64,000 bases of DNA from Calycina herbarum (lineage: Eukaryota; Ascomycota; Leotiomycetes; Helotiales; Pezizellaceae), in assembly GCA_001414485.1 (NCBI GenBank), contig LLEY01000114.1, positions 124,001 to 188,000 of the forward strand. Reading direction: 5' to 3'. Below are positions 47,451 through 58,348 of the stretch, one piece after another. Position 1 is the stretch's first letter. Every line of letters begins with the position of its first letter. Below the pieces are notes generated by a model. The model saw only the letters and a list, made by a program, of their open reading frames with translations. It did no database searches and was not told where the DNA came from. The translations under genes were made by a program, and so were the position numbers.

Positions 47451-48315
47451 TATTTACTCTATAGCTAGGAAGACTATAGTTATAATACAAGTTCTACTTA
47501 CGTCGACGATTTCGCTCTTTCTAGGACAGTCCTTCTCTCTAGGAGTTTTCTTTCTTAGATTCCTTCCCTAGAACCTATAACTTCTAAGTAGTGTTAATTT
47601 CTATAGGATCTTTACGATCTTTTTATCTACTCTTTCTATGTTGATGACTATAACTTCCTTTCTTCTCTAGATTCCTTTTATAAATCCGGTTATTAATTCT
47701 AATTACGTTATTTATTAATTTATTTAACATATCTAGAAAATCTTCTTATACGATTTTATTCTTTATATTGTTCTTAAGTCTTTAATAGAATTATTTATAT
47801 AATGCTTTATTATTCTAGTCTATCTATATAGAGTACTATTAAAATTATAAGGCATATTTAGCGGCTGACTCCTTTTACTTAAGTGTATATAAAGCCTTAA
47901 CTACCTTCTTTTTTATATTAATATCTTTAAAAGCTTGGTTAATTCTATCTCTAAATCCTTGAATATTTCTAAACAAATCCCTCGTTTTCTTAGACATTTA
48001 AAGAGAGACTTTTCCTTTAGCTGTTTTGTTTACTTAGTAATCCTCTAGGTGTGGTTCTAACTAGCTATAAGCTGCCTCTTTAAGATAGGTGGATAACTAT
48101 ATAACCTAGTTAGTTTCATTTCTAAACTAAGTATAGTAAAAGTTTAAGTAGAGAGAAGCTTTTATTAAGAACTTAGCTAGTTTCTTAGGCAAGCTATTAA
48201 ACGGCTTTAGAAGAGGAAGTTTCACTTCCTCTTGAAGAGTAGTGACTGGTGTAACTGGGGGGTTCGTAGCTGGCTTTAGAGGGGTGGTTCTCGGAGTAGA
48301 AGAGGTTGCCGACAT
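47450..48315 (-). pseudogene. Family D copy 2 gag, broken
   Basis: Translation begins at ATG 48315, only 35 bp inside the 5' LTR. It stays open for 62 codons (Pro/Thr-rich, then LKPFNSLPKKLAKFLIKASLYLNF, a gypsy gag start) before a TAA. Further down, a degenerate knuckle reads YYNYSLPSYRVNKY, in which every ligand Cys and the Gly-His pair have been altered, consistent with TGT-to-TAT and CAT-to-TAT changes. Confidence 0.72.
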
Positions 48316-48349
48316 GATAGCGATCTTACTTCTAAGCAGGTGCTTAAAG

Positions 48350-48783
48350 TATAACGAAACTTAAACGAACTAAACAAAGATAACTAAGTCTCGAAGGTTA
48401 GTATATAGTAAGAAGTATAAATACGCTGGGTTGTTTACTTAGAAGTAAACTCGTTACTTATATCAAAGATGTTAAACAAAATAATAAGATTGATAACTAA
48501 AGTTGAGTATAAAGCTCCTATCTAGATAGCAGACGTGCTAGTATATATAGAACCTTTATCCCACGTGCTAGCCTGCTAGACAGGTCGCTCCGTCGCTGCT
48601 AGACTGCTAGACCTGTCGCCCCGTCTAGCGAACTCTCGTCACGTGATTATAACCAAAAGAAATCCCTGGATCGCTTAGCTAACCTAACCGATCCCTATCT
48701 ACTATAAGAGTATTCCGATAGTGCTTAACCTGTCAGGACGCCGCCTAGTCTTCACTCATCACGTGTGCACGTGATTCGTGACA
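48350..48783 (-). repeat. 5' LTR of family D copy 2
   Basis: A 434-bp LTR, lightly mutated, ending CACGTGATTCGTGACA. It has several CACGTG-type palindromes near its right end. Confidence 0.9.
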
Positions 48784-48983
48784 TTGTTCTATATAGAACC
48801 TTTATTCTCTATATCGCCTGTCGATGTAACTAATCACGTGACTTTATTTATAATATAAGGAATCCCTAAATCGTTCAGCTAGTCTAAACGATTCCTATTC
48901 GCTATAAGGGCTACCAGTGTGCTTGTCCTATTAGAACACTGTCTGGACTTCATTTCATCATGTTGTGACACGTGATTCGTGCA
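48784..48983. repeat. Family D LTR fragment flanking copy 2
   Basis: About 200 bp resembles the last part of a plus-oriented family D LTR. It starts TCTATATAGAACC, has a TATATCGCCTGTCGATG variable block and ends CACGTGATTCGTGCA. It marks the sharp right edge of the RIPed block. Confidence 0.65.
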
Positions 48984-49281
48984 GAGAGCTTCCAGCCTTC
49001 CCTCATTGTCACTCTGCTATCTCGCGCAGCTTTAGGAAAATCTTGTCATACTAAATTAGTTGGCTTTATGAATTAAATTCATCAACTCAGTTACATCGTG
49101 AATTAAGCACACTCAGTGAAGCCTCCACGAGTTCCATGACCTAAACACCGGCCCCAGACCTAAACAGGAGGAGAGTGGGAAAATAAGATGAGAACATCAA
49201 AGCCTGCCGTGAAGAACGTAGCGTATTATGGGCATCCAACCCAGATTCCATCCATATTGCAGAGTAACACATGTAGCTCGT
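48984..49281. other. 3' flank of the GTPase gene
   Basis: About 300 bp of normal-composition sequence between the LTR fragment and the stop codon of the GTPase gene. No separate gene is visible. Confidence 0.4.
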
Positions 49282-50755
49282 TCACAGTGGCCATTCGCGC
49301 ATGATTGTATTGCGAACGGCGTCACCGAATGCCTGTGAACCCGGCTCTAAAGTAATGCCGCGCGCCTGGGCCCATTGTGTTCGAAAGCCTAGGTCGCTGG
49401 GCAGGCCACGGGCAACGAAGTGGTCTTGGGGAGAAATGGGGTCTACACCGGTGTCAATATCAGGGAATACGACTTGAAAAGGCTGTGTTTGGTGTAATGC
49501 CATGTACTTACCAAGGTGGCTAGGGAATCCTCCGACTGCTCCTCCCGTCATCACGCCACGGAGCCCGTTAATGAGGACCCGCTTAACTGTGGGAATGAAG
49601 AGGTTATTCCACCCCCATTTAAGTACCTCTTCGACAGGGTTTGGGTCGTGTGGTTCTGGGGGTGTCTGGAACTCGGACTGGTTCGGGTTCGCCCTGCGCG
49701 ACGAGGCTGATGGCCTGGGGATTTCCTCCGCTTCAGGTTCAGAGGTGCCTGGTGGCGGGGTTGTCGACTCGGGCTGATCCGGAGAGGATGCAGAGGTGGA
49801 TGAAGACGAAGAAGACTGGGGAGGAGGGGCGATTCCAAGGAATTCTCCTGCGGCGGTTTTTCCAAGCGGTTGGTTTTTAGACAGCTCCTGAACGATGCCT
49901 GGATCCCTTGGGTCAATGCCGCCGTAGTGGCGATCGACCATCGCTTTGGCATACGCCTTTATATCGTCGGAGTCTCCGCGCCACTTGAGACACTCTCCCA
50001 CATCTTCACCGAATGAATTATACCGGCGTCCATGCTGGTACTGCTTTAACTCCTGGCCGAGAACACCCCGCCATCGCTGCAAGCGTTCCCCCAGTCTTGT
50101 CTCAAACTCAACCTTCTCCTCCGGCTCAGACACGTTCCAAAAGTTCGTGACTGCCGTGATCTGGGCCGCGTACTCCGGACCGCAGAGCTTCTCGACGAAA
50201 GCGGCGAGCTTGTTATCGCCTGCCTCGGCGCGGATATCGTTGATGCGGGTGACGAGCATGATGCCGATGATTTTGGCGTGGGGGCGGACGGCCTCGATAC
50301 CCCGGATAATCTCGCGGAAGACGGCTTGCTCCCTGTCCGTATCGAAGCCCGGTGTGTCCATGATGTAGTATCGCTTGCTGAAAAGCTTCACGCGTTCGAG
50401 TTGGAAGTCAAGCGTCACTTATTAGGAACTGTGTTAGACGTGTAAAGTTGATTACTGAACCTGATAGAAAGCTTTTTTCTTACCCGGATTAGGGCTATTT
50501 TCCGAGTGGGCTTGAGCGTTGGTGAGGTATTCGAGAAGCGCAGATTTACCCACGCCGGTTCTGCCAATTAATATGATCACGTTTGCGAGTTCGTCCGACG
50601 ACCTGTGAGTAGTGTTAGACCTTTTGGTTGATGCTGCAAGAGGGGAGCAATAGTTACATGTTTCTCATCTCTTCCAGGCACTCCTGGGTGCGCGCTTCAA
50701 CGATAGGCGCGCATCGCATACCGCCTAGTCCAGAGCTGCTAGAGCCTGACGCCAT
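49282..50755 (-). CDS. P-loop GTPase (AIG1/dynamin-like G domain), unknown role
   Basis: Three exons, 50755-50658, 50602-50484 and 50417-49282, join in phase to about 450 residues. The G1 loop is GRTGVGKS (residues 46-53), with intact Lys and Ser for GTP/Mg2+ binding. G3 is DTPGFD (93-98). A possible G4 is TRIND (about 130), which does not match the usual NKxD/TKxD well. Residues about 269-332 are a Ser/Pro/Thr-rich linker. A conserved C-terminal block (WNNLFIPTVKR, then a Gly/Val/Met-rich hydrophobic stretch) could touch membranes. The second intron ends AAG rather than CAG/TAG, so that border is less certain. A 69-bp GTAAGT...GTAG segment (about 49451-49519) may be an optional intron, because both forms stay in frame. 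Related G proteins are common in fungal accessory regions. The start could also be at 50842. Confidence 0.8.
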
Positions 50756-51538
50756 CTGTTGAATGTTGGATAGTTGGCCTGTCTTGATGGGTTTCAATGA
50801 TTTCTGCCGCCGATGGAAAGAGAAGATGAAGAGAGAAAGCAAGACTGGAAGGCTACAGCTATAAGTCTAAAGCTACCAGGCTGAAGATGCGCTGTAGGAG
50901 AATATAGAAAGTAGAATTCGGCCATGAAGTCTGCCTAACACGTAATGTTTGAGAGTGCAAAGCTCATAGCCAACCATGAATGTTGGTAAAGTAAGTCACT
51001 GCCCTGTTGGTCTACCACTGTGGTCGGAGACCTCGGCGACGGGCTTAGTCTCTCTCAAGCTGGCGACTAAGCCTTAACGGTTTTCGATGTTGGCCTTTTA
51101 ACCTTGCTGGGCTGCACAACAAAAAGGTGCTGAAGAAGACTGGCTTAGTCGTAACTGCTGAGACAGTCGTGATCTTGAGACCGCGTCTGTGGGAGCTAAG
51201 CGCTGAGCATGGGCTCAAGATATGTAACCAACACAGCCACAGAGGAAAAGAAAAGACAGGCTGTGATTCTTCGCTGTTGTAACATACAATTTTACACTCG
51301 TAATGGGTGACAGGAAGGAGGAAAGTGCGGGGAAGTATAGCGTATGTTGTTGTTTCTACGGTGCAAGAGAGCTCCCGAAAACCTTCCCCTGTAATGCCAC
51401 ACTGTACCAGGCAGAAGCAAACCATGTTATTGTGGGGTATTTCTTCTATTAGGCGCGTCACCGAGGAAGCATTGCGGTGAGGATCGTGATGTCTTGTACA
51501 GATGCAGCCAGAAGTTCGAACTTGTAGGACTAGGCGCT
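50756..51538. other. Intergenic region within the island
   Basis: This includes the promoter of the GTPase gene. A 178-codon minus-strand frame (51045-51581) overlaps the orphan exon and has no recognisable domain, so I do not call it. Confidence 0.35.
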
Positions 51539-51768
51539 CTAGTACTTGGGGCAGTACCATGCCCACTGATGGGCGCTGCACAAGTCAGCTTTGTCCAAGT
51601 CGGTGTCGCTGTTCATCAGGTAGTCGAAGGGAGTGGATAAGTTGGCAGGGACGTCGACGATGTTGGAGGTGTCGAATGGCTCTGTCGTGAGCATCGCTTG
51701 GTGGTTTGGGTCAGACGTGTTGGTACGGTGCTCGATGGAGCTGGCATTGTAGATTCCGAAGTTCTGCA
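51539..51768 (-). pseudogene. Orphan terminal exon of an unrecognised gene
   Basis: An open stretch of about 75 codons starts directly after a good acceptor (CCCTTTGCAG) and ends CSAHQWAWYCPKY before a TAG. Its composition is balanced, with conserved-looking segments TTEPFDTSNIVDVPAN and FDYLMNSDTDL. No upstream exon is found before the RIPed DNA that begins soon after, so this may be the 3' remnant of a truncated gene. I do not recognise the product. It could also be a complete single exon with a non-ATG start, which I think is less likely. Confidence 0.45.
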
Positions 51769-52591
51769 AAGGGTTAGAAATGAGTATTAGGGAGAGCTAC
51801 GTGAATAAGGTATAGTATAGCGCCCTGATCCCACTTGCCCAGCCTGATATGCAGAGAGAGTGTTGCCGCGTGTATCGTCCCCCTAGATCCTCCTTCGCTA
51901 GCCTCCTGCCGCCCAATATCTAACCAGTTTATATCCGTTCATAGTATATTCGTTTAACGAGAGCTTCGACTATTATCAGTTAACAAGAGCTTCGATTATA
52001 TCGATTAACGAGAGCTTCGATAGGTCTGTCGGTTGACTCGTGTCGCTATACGCCGTGACTACCGTCGGGTGAAAACTCTGCATTGCTACCCTAGAGGTGC
52101 CTTACTCGTTACTACACGACAAGGCACCGGTTCCACGCCAGCGAACCGCTGGAGGCTCGGTCCCTACTCGAGTAGTCGTATATCGGATGGTTTTAACATG
52201 CGGTTTGATAGTAGTCCTCTGTTCTGTGCCACCTACGCTTCGCCGGAAGAACCGGCCCGCGTGGCAATTTGTATATTATAGTAGCCACAAGGCTAATAAA
52301 GATTTCTAGCATAGTAGCGAGGCTCTAAAGCTCGGGTATAACTCTTTTACAAGTATTAGAAGTAATAAGAACTCGATAGAAGAGCTATATTAAAGGAACT
52401 CTATTCTACTATAGATAGAGACTTTCTATAAATTTAAGCGTTAGAGTAATAATAAAGCACTTTTAACTTAGTTTTACTCTATTTATTACTTAGTTCTACT
52501 AATCCTACTTAAACCGTAGTTAGTTTTCAGATTTTAAAACTATACTAAAACTACGATAGTTAAACTATTCTCTATACTAGATATAGCTATA
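51769..52591. other. Island edge with short repeats
   Basis: Composition is mixed: 51.8-52.3 kb is balanced and unmutated, and RIPed sequence resumes around 52.3 kb. It includes three copies of an AGAGCTTCGA-type repeat. I see no gene; frames at 52033-52309 have no domain. Confidence 0.4.
51951..52022 (+). repeat. Triplicated TTAACGAGAGCTTCGA repeat
   Basis: Three direct units (TTTAACGAGAGCTTCGA, TTAACAAGAGCTTCGA, TTAACGAGAGCTTCGA) are spaced about 29 and 25 bp apart. The unit core AGAGCTTCGA is invariant. Confidence 0.7.
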
Positions 52592-53149
52592 TATAACGAA
52601 ACTAGTATCTAACTAACTAAAAGATATCGAGTTCGACGGTTAGTATATAGTAAAGAAGACAGCTATCGTATTATATTTACTTAGAAGTAAACTCGTTACT
52701 TATATTAAAGATATTAAAGCAAAGTAATAAGATTAATAACTAAAGTTAAGTACGAAGCTTCTATCTAATAGTAGACGTACTAGTCTTATATAGAACCTTC
52801 GTTTTTACTAGGTAGACTAGATCGCCTGTCGTCCTAGTTAACCGGGTTACCTAGATCGCTAGTCGATCTAGGTAATCCTTTATATTATATAACCTCTAAC
52901 GTGCTTCTAATAATAAGATCCTAGAATCTCTAAATACCTCTATATTATAGATTCTCTTCTATATTACCTTCTATTTCCTAGACGTTATATCTTATTCTAT
53001 TAGAGCGCTATCTAGACTACTTACTACGTAAAAAGTAATTTATAATACTATTCCCTTCTTAGACTAGCGTGTTTCTACGCTTAAGTATAGACTAAGAAAT
53101 ATCGTTAAGAGACTAGTAGCCTCTTCTTATTTCTATTATACTACTTTCT

Positions 53150-54140
53150 AATAATAAGAAGTATACTAAACGTTAAACTCTTAGAAATTATATCGAATAG
53201 TATAGTAATAAAATATCTTCTTATACTTGCTACGAAAAATCTCTTAACTTAGCTAGTAAGCCTCGTTGATATATTACTATTTATAGTAACTAATATTCCC
53301 GTTGTTTAGCTTATACTAGATAGAGTAAATCCTACGATTATCGCGAACGAAACTAAATACCTTCGTTCTTAGACTAGGCTTCTATTAAAAAGTAGAAAGT
53401 CTGTCTTAATTCCTAAGAGAAAGAGGTAATAGTAAAGATTCTTTAGCTCTAATAATAAAAACGTCTTCTCTTAGAAAGAGAGAAGAAGATAATAGTAGCT
53501 GGTTATTACGAGTCACGTGTGAATATATAATAAGTGAAGACTAGGCGGCGCTCTAACAGGTTAAGTACTATCGGAAACTCTTATAAGCAGAAAGAGGGAT
53601 CCTTAGACTAGCTAAGCGATCCATGGATTTACTTTGGTAAGAAGCATCACGTGACCTAGTCGCCTGAGTCGCCTAAGTCGCCTGTCGACTAAAGCGATCA
53701 GGGCGAGCGACTAGAGCGACTGGAACGGGAGACTACAGTTCTATATAAGACTGGCACGTCTGCTATTAGATAGGAGCTTCGTGCTTAACTTTAGTTATCA
53801 ATCTTATTATCTTGTTTGACATCTTTGATATAAGTAACGAGTTCACTTCCAAGTGAATAACCCGGCGCATCTGTACTTCTTACCTATATACTAACCTTCG
53901 AGACTTAGTCATCTTTGTTTAGTTCGTTTAAGTTTCGTTACACTGGTCTTAGTTCTCTTAACAAGCTAGATACTACTAAAGATTTAGAAAAGAAAGAAAA
54001 GAAGAAATAAGAGAAAAAGAAGTATAGAGAAGAAGAGGCTACTAGGCTAGCTACTCTTTCTACTTCTAAACCTGCTTTTAACCTAGGTCTTAACCTAGCC
54101 TTTCTTAAGTCTTTTCCTCTTAACTATAAGATATAGACAA
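53150..54140 (+). pseudogene. Antisense extra gene, copy 3 (split by solo LTR)
   Basis: After removal of the solo LTR (53504-53947 including one TSD) the frame reads through SSLNKLDTTKDLEKK, a Lys/Glu-rich coiled coil and GLNLAFLKSFPLNYKI. These are counterparts of the copy 2 segments LNELDATKDLERR and GLDLAFLTSFPTNYAM. Stops are numerous. Confidence 0.65.
53504..53942 (-). repeat. Inverted family D solo LTR, weakly RIPed, TSD CTGGT
   Basis: A 439-bp LTR in reverse orientation between perfect 5-bp duplications CTGGT (53499-53503 and 53943-53947). It keeps ancestral bases such as TCACTTCCAAGTGAATAACC and ends CGTTACA. It has a long array of GTCGCCT/AGCGACT-type motifs at about 53655-53735. 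Confidence 0.92.
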
Positions 54141-55157
54141 CTCTAGTATAACGAAACTTAAACAAACTAAACAAAGGTAACTAAGTCTAGAAGGTTAGTA
54201 AGTAGATAAGAAGTATAAATACGCCGGATTATTTACTTAGAAGTAAACTCGTTACTTATATTAAAGATATTAAATAAGATAATAAGATTAATAACTAAAG
54301 TTAAGTACGAAGCTTCTATCTAATAGCAGACGTGCTAGTCTTATATAGAACCTTTATACTACTAGAATTAGTACTCGTCGCTCTAATTCCTTCTGACTTT
54401 CTTAGAAGTTATTAGACCGATTACCTCTAATACCTTTATTAGTTACGTAATATCTAACAGCCTTTCTAATAGTAAGATCCTAGAATCCTTAAATACCTTT
54501 ATATTACTTATTCTCTTCTATATTATCTTCTATTTCCTAGACGTTATATCTTATTCTATTAGAGCGCTATCTAGACTACTTACTACGTAACGTGATTTGT
54601 AATACTATTCTCTTCTTAGCCTAACGTGTTTCTACGCTTTAAAACATAGCCTAAGAAATATTTATCAGAGAGCTAGCGGCTCTTTCTTCCTTCTATTATA
54701 ACTTCTATAGAAGTTAAATAACGAATATCTCTTTTCTAATATATAAAGGATTTTAGTTATAAAGTAGCTATATATTACTCTTTCTATACTAAAAACGATC
54801 GTTGTTATATTATAACAACCTCGACTTTCTATTACTTAGAATACGTATATACTAGTTACCTAAACTACGATAGTAAACCTGAGTTTATTAATAGCTAGGA
54901 AGCCTTAGCTTATTAAGAGGAAAGGTTAGAGGCTAAGAAGAAAGAGGCGATAGCGAAGATCCTCTGTTTTTGTAAACAAAAGAAATTTATTTAGCAGCGG
55001 CGGAATAATATATTAGCTTAGAGCTTTAGGTCTCTTAAAGAGCTAGATACTACTAAAGTAAAGAACAAGTTAGAGAAGAAAAGAGTAGAAGAAAAGGAAA
55101 GAAGGAAGAACGAGGCTACCTAGCTAGCTACTCTCTCTACTTCTATTAACAGTTCTA

Positions 55158-56601
55158 GTCTTTACTTCGTACGTACGGTTCAGCCTTACTAAAATAAAGA
55201 AGATAACTTTTTATATTAAATCTTTATATAAATCAATATTATTACTATTTATTACCTCTAATAGGCTTTCTCTCTATTCTTTGAAGCTTTATATATCTTC
55301 TAGATATATTAGAAATCTAGTAATATATCTCCTCTATAGTAATCTTATCTTATTTCTCTTATAAAGCCTTCTTAATATCCTAGTCTAAATCAAAGTATCT
55401 ATAACGTAACCTTTGCTTTATAATAGCCTAGATACCTTTTATAAGATTATAATCTAGGCTCTATAAAGAGTAGTATAGGTTTTAGATATTATAGACGTTC
55501 TTATACTTCTATATAAGCTCTCTTTTCTATATACTATAAGATAGGTCTCTATTCTTCTATAATAGCTACGGTTTATTATCTATTTCTCGTATAGCTTCTA
55601 CTACGCGTATATAGATAGGTAGAAGTCGGTCTACGTAGTACTTTTAAGTTATTACGTTGCTTCTAACCTTTATATCGCGCTTATAAGGCTTTCTAGCTTC
55701 TTATTCTTAAATACGATAATAATACTCCTTGTCGGTTTCGTTCTTTAGACGTCTACGAGGCTTAGAAGAATACTTAGAACGCTCTACTTTATTCTTCTTA
55801 TTATTATAGAACTCTAACTTCTTAGCTTTCCTCTACTAGCTTATCTAACCCGTAGCGTAGAAGCGATATCTAGAGAGCGGCGGTCTCTCTTCTATATTCT
55901 TAGGATTATCGCGTGTTTCTTACTCTCTTATTATTCTATCTTATACTCTCGATATTAAGTCTACGTAAAATTCGTCTATATAGACTATATAGTTAAAGAA
56001 ACTAAAGAGCGTGTCCTATATATAGTCGGACCTGTATTTCGCTCGTTTATTATAATTTTTAGACGAGATAACCTTCTTAATATATACTATTAGGTACTGC
56101 TCGCCGCTCTTAGTATACCTTTTTATTAATCTCTAAAGCTAGCGTTTCTAGACTAGGATATTATAGAATACGATCTAGTCTTCGTACTTGCGTTTATAGA
56201 CTAGATTTCAAGTAGAGGAGTAAAGTATCTTATAAGTTGCTTTTATAACTTTAGACTTATATCTAAGTATCGTAGACTTCGCCTAGGTATAATACTTTAC
56301 CTTAGAACCTATAGCGAGGTACTGATTCTTCTATTTACGTCTATAGAACTCTAAGATCTTATAGTCGCTGGAAATCTAACGTAGAGGTATATAGCTATAC
56401 TAGCGAGACAACGTATTAAAGAATTTTATTTTCCTTTAAGTAGAGCCTTCTTTACTAGCTAAAGATTCAGATATAGATAACTAGAAAGAATAAAATCGAT
56501 TAGAGCGTTCTAAATTAAGAGTTTAGATATTTGTTTATAATTTTAAGAGGCTTAAGAACTTGAAGTTTAGTATTCTAGGACCGTACGTACGGAGTAAAGA
56601 C
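55158..56601 (-). mobile_element. Tc1/mariner transposon, 1,444 bp
   Basis: Inverted ends start GTCTTTACT(T/C)CGTACGTACGG and are flanked by TA at 55156-55157 and 56602-56603. The tip contains the palindrome CGTACGTACG. A broken transposase on the minus strand fills the interior. The size is typical of the group. Confidence 0.85.
55230..56500 (-). pseudogene. Tc1/mariner transposase (DDE), broken
   Basis: Minus-strand pieces are unmistakable: YIDEFYVDL (first catalytic Asp region), RDNPKNIEERPPLS, KYYVDRLLPIYIDAV and SLDYNLIKGI, the last corresponding to the usual SPDLNPIEGIW. IIKQRLRYRYF and a C-terminal KPIRGNK follow. This is the common fungal Tc1-type DDE endonuclease. There are many TAG/TAA codons. 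Confidence 0.8.
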
Positions 56602-58348
56602 TAGGACTATTACTACTAGTTCTACTTTTAACTTAGGTCTCGATCCGGTCTTTCTTAAGTCTTTTCCTTTTAAACACGAGATATAGACAACTCTAGGTTT
56701 TAGTAGTAGAACTTCTAAAGTTCCTCTAAGTACTAGATAATATTCTTTTTAGGTTCCTAAGTGTTTTCTAAGTATAGGTAATCTAACTATTTAATTAAGT
56801 ACTTAATATATCCTCTAATAAGTCTATAGTTAAGAATCCTCTTAACTTCGTACTTAGCGTTTAGATTTACTAGTTGAATTTCTATAAGTAGAGCTAGTAG
56901 TACTCCTAGTAGTACTAGTTCGAGTAAGGATATATAGAATACTAGGTAGATGTTTATTATCTTTAGTAGCGCTAGTTTATAATTTAAAGGTTCTCTAACT
57001 TATTTGATTTTAAATAGTCTAAGTTTCTTATAGTCTAGTTTATTACTTAGTCTTTTTATATAAATCTTTTTTTATACTAAGTAGACTTTATCTCTCTCTT
57101 TTAGCGTTAGCTTCTAACTACGTCGTTTATTATAGTAGTATACGTTTCTTTTAGCTATAAACTATAAGTCCTTTAAAAGTTCTTTATATAACCTCTTGAT
57201 TTTTAAGACCTAAATATAAGCGAGCTAATTATTAATAGTCGTAGACAGCGGTTCTCGATATACTACTAATTTATATCTAAAGTTAGCGTAGAATAGCGTA
57301 ATAAGTACTATTTCTATTACTAAACTATTATAAATAAACTATACTAAAGGCAGTAGTTCTACCTAGTTATTTTACTAGTAGTTTACGTAATAACGAAGGT
57401 ATATCTTAACTACTTAATTTATACGCTTATTCCCTTTATTTATTTATAGATAGAAAGCTATTAATAGCTTTCTTTTCACACCTAGTCGTTTTATAAGAGT
57501 AATCTAAAATTTAGAGATAAAGAGTTTATCTCTATCTAAGAGTATCTCTTCTAGTAGTCTATATCTTAAGACTACTTCTTTTAGAAATATAAATACTAAT
57601 TCCTCGGCTATACTTGATTCTAAATATAATACTAGAATTATATACTTCGTAAGCTATTTTATAATAACTAAGATTAAATCGTATTCGACCTTCGTTATTA
57701 GATCCTTAGATTTCAGTAGTTTAATAATAAAATCCTAAGAAATCGATTTCTAAGATGTCTATAGTATTAGAGTAGTATCTATCTATCTATAAAGTATATA
57801 GTAGAAAGCCTTATTCCGAGTATAGGTATTATACTCCGCTATTACTTCCTTAACTACCCTCGATACTCCGTCGATATAGTAATACTATTTAATCCGCTAA
57901 AGTGTTCTACGAACTCCTTAGTAACTATATACTAGTATAGAATAATATTCTTTAACGAATCCCTTTATATATAGAGTAGAAATCTAAAGTTTTCTATTCT
58001 TATAACGTTTTTCCTCTAAGGGAAATCCTTATATATCTTTTTCTTAAGCCTAGTAAATCTTTTCCTACTATAGATTAATATTCTTAGTTATAGTAATCTT
58101 ATATACTATTAGTATTAAGTCGCTGTTTTTATTATACTTTAATATTACTATATTAATATACTTCTTATTTTCTTTATATCCTAGTTTCTAGCTTAGAGTA
58201 TTAGCTTAAGTATTACTTATACTACTAATATATCGAATAATTATCTTAAATCTAGCTAAGGTTTTAAACTACCTAGCTAGACGTCTAGTAACAAGTTCCT
58301 TAGTTATAGTAAATGTTTTTAGGTTTAGGTAATTAGTAAGTACTATTA

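Larger units (their letters stand above)
42058..48783 (-). mobile_element. Complete family D gypsy chromovirus with an antisense extra gene
   Basis: The element is 6,726 bp with two 434-bp LTRs (42058-42491 and 48350-48783). The TSD is TTATT/TTGTT, with one G-to-A difference attributable to RIP. Gag starts at 48315, just inside the right LTR, and pol reads leftward to about 43.17 kb, so the element is on the minus strand. Between the pol end and the left (3') LTR is a plus-strand gene relic. The right LTR has kept ancestral bases (ends GTGACA) while the left one is heavily mutated. It landed in an older family D LTR, a piece of which remains at 48784-48983. Confidence 0.9.
52592..54146 (-). 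mobile_element. Truncated family D copy 3 (3' LTR and antisense gene)
   Basis: A 3' LTR at 52592-53047 (about 456 bp, from TATAACG to TTTATAATA) is followed by the antisense-gene relic at about 53150-54140. That gene is split by an inverted solo LTR. Pol and gag are gone: the sequence stops at the start of the next family D LTR at 54147, which evidently inserted there. Confidence 0.75.
54660..56690 (+). pseudogene. Antisense extra gene, copy 4 (split by Tc1 element)
   Basis: The frame shows SLKELDTTKVKNKLEKK followed by a basic/acidic coiled coil. A Tc1/mariner element enters at a TA (55156-55157). Beyond it (from 56602) the frame resumes with GLDPVFLKSFPFKH. The gene parallels copies 2, 3 and 5. 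Confidence 0.6.
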
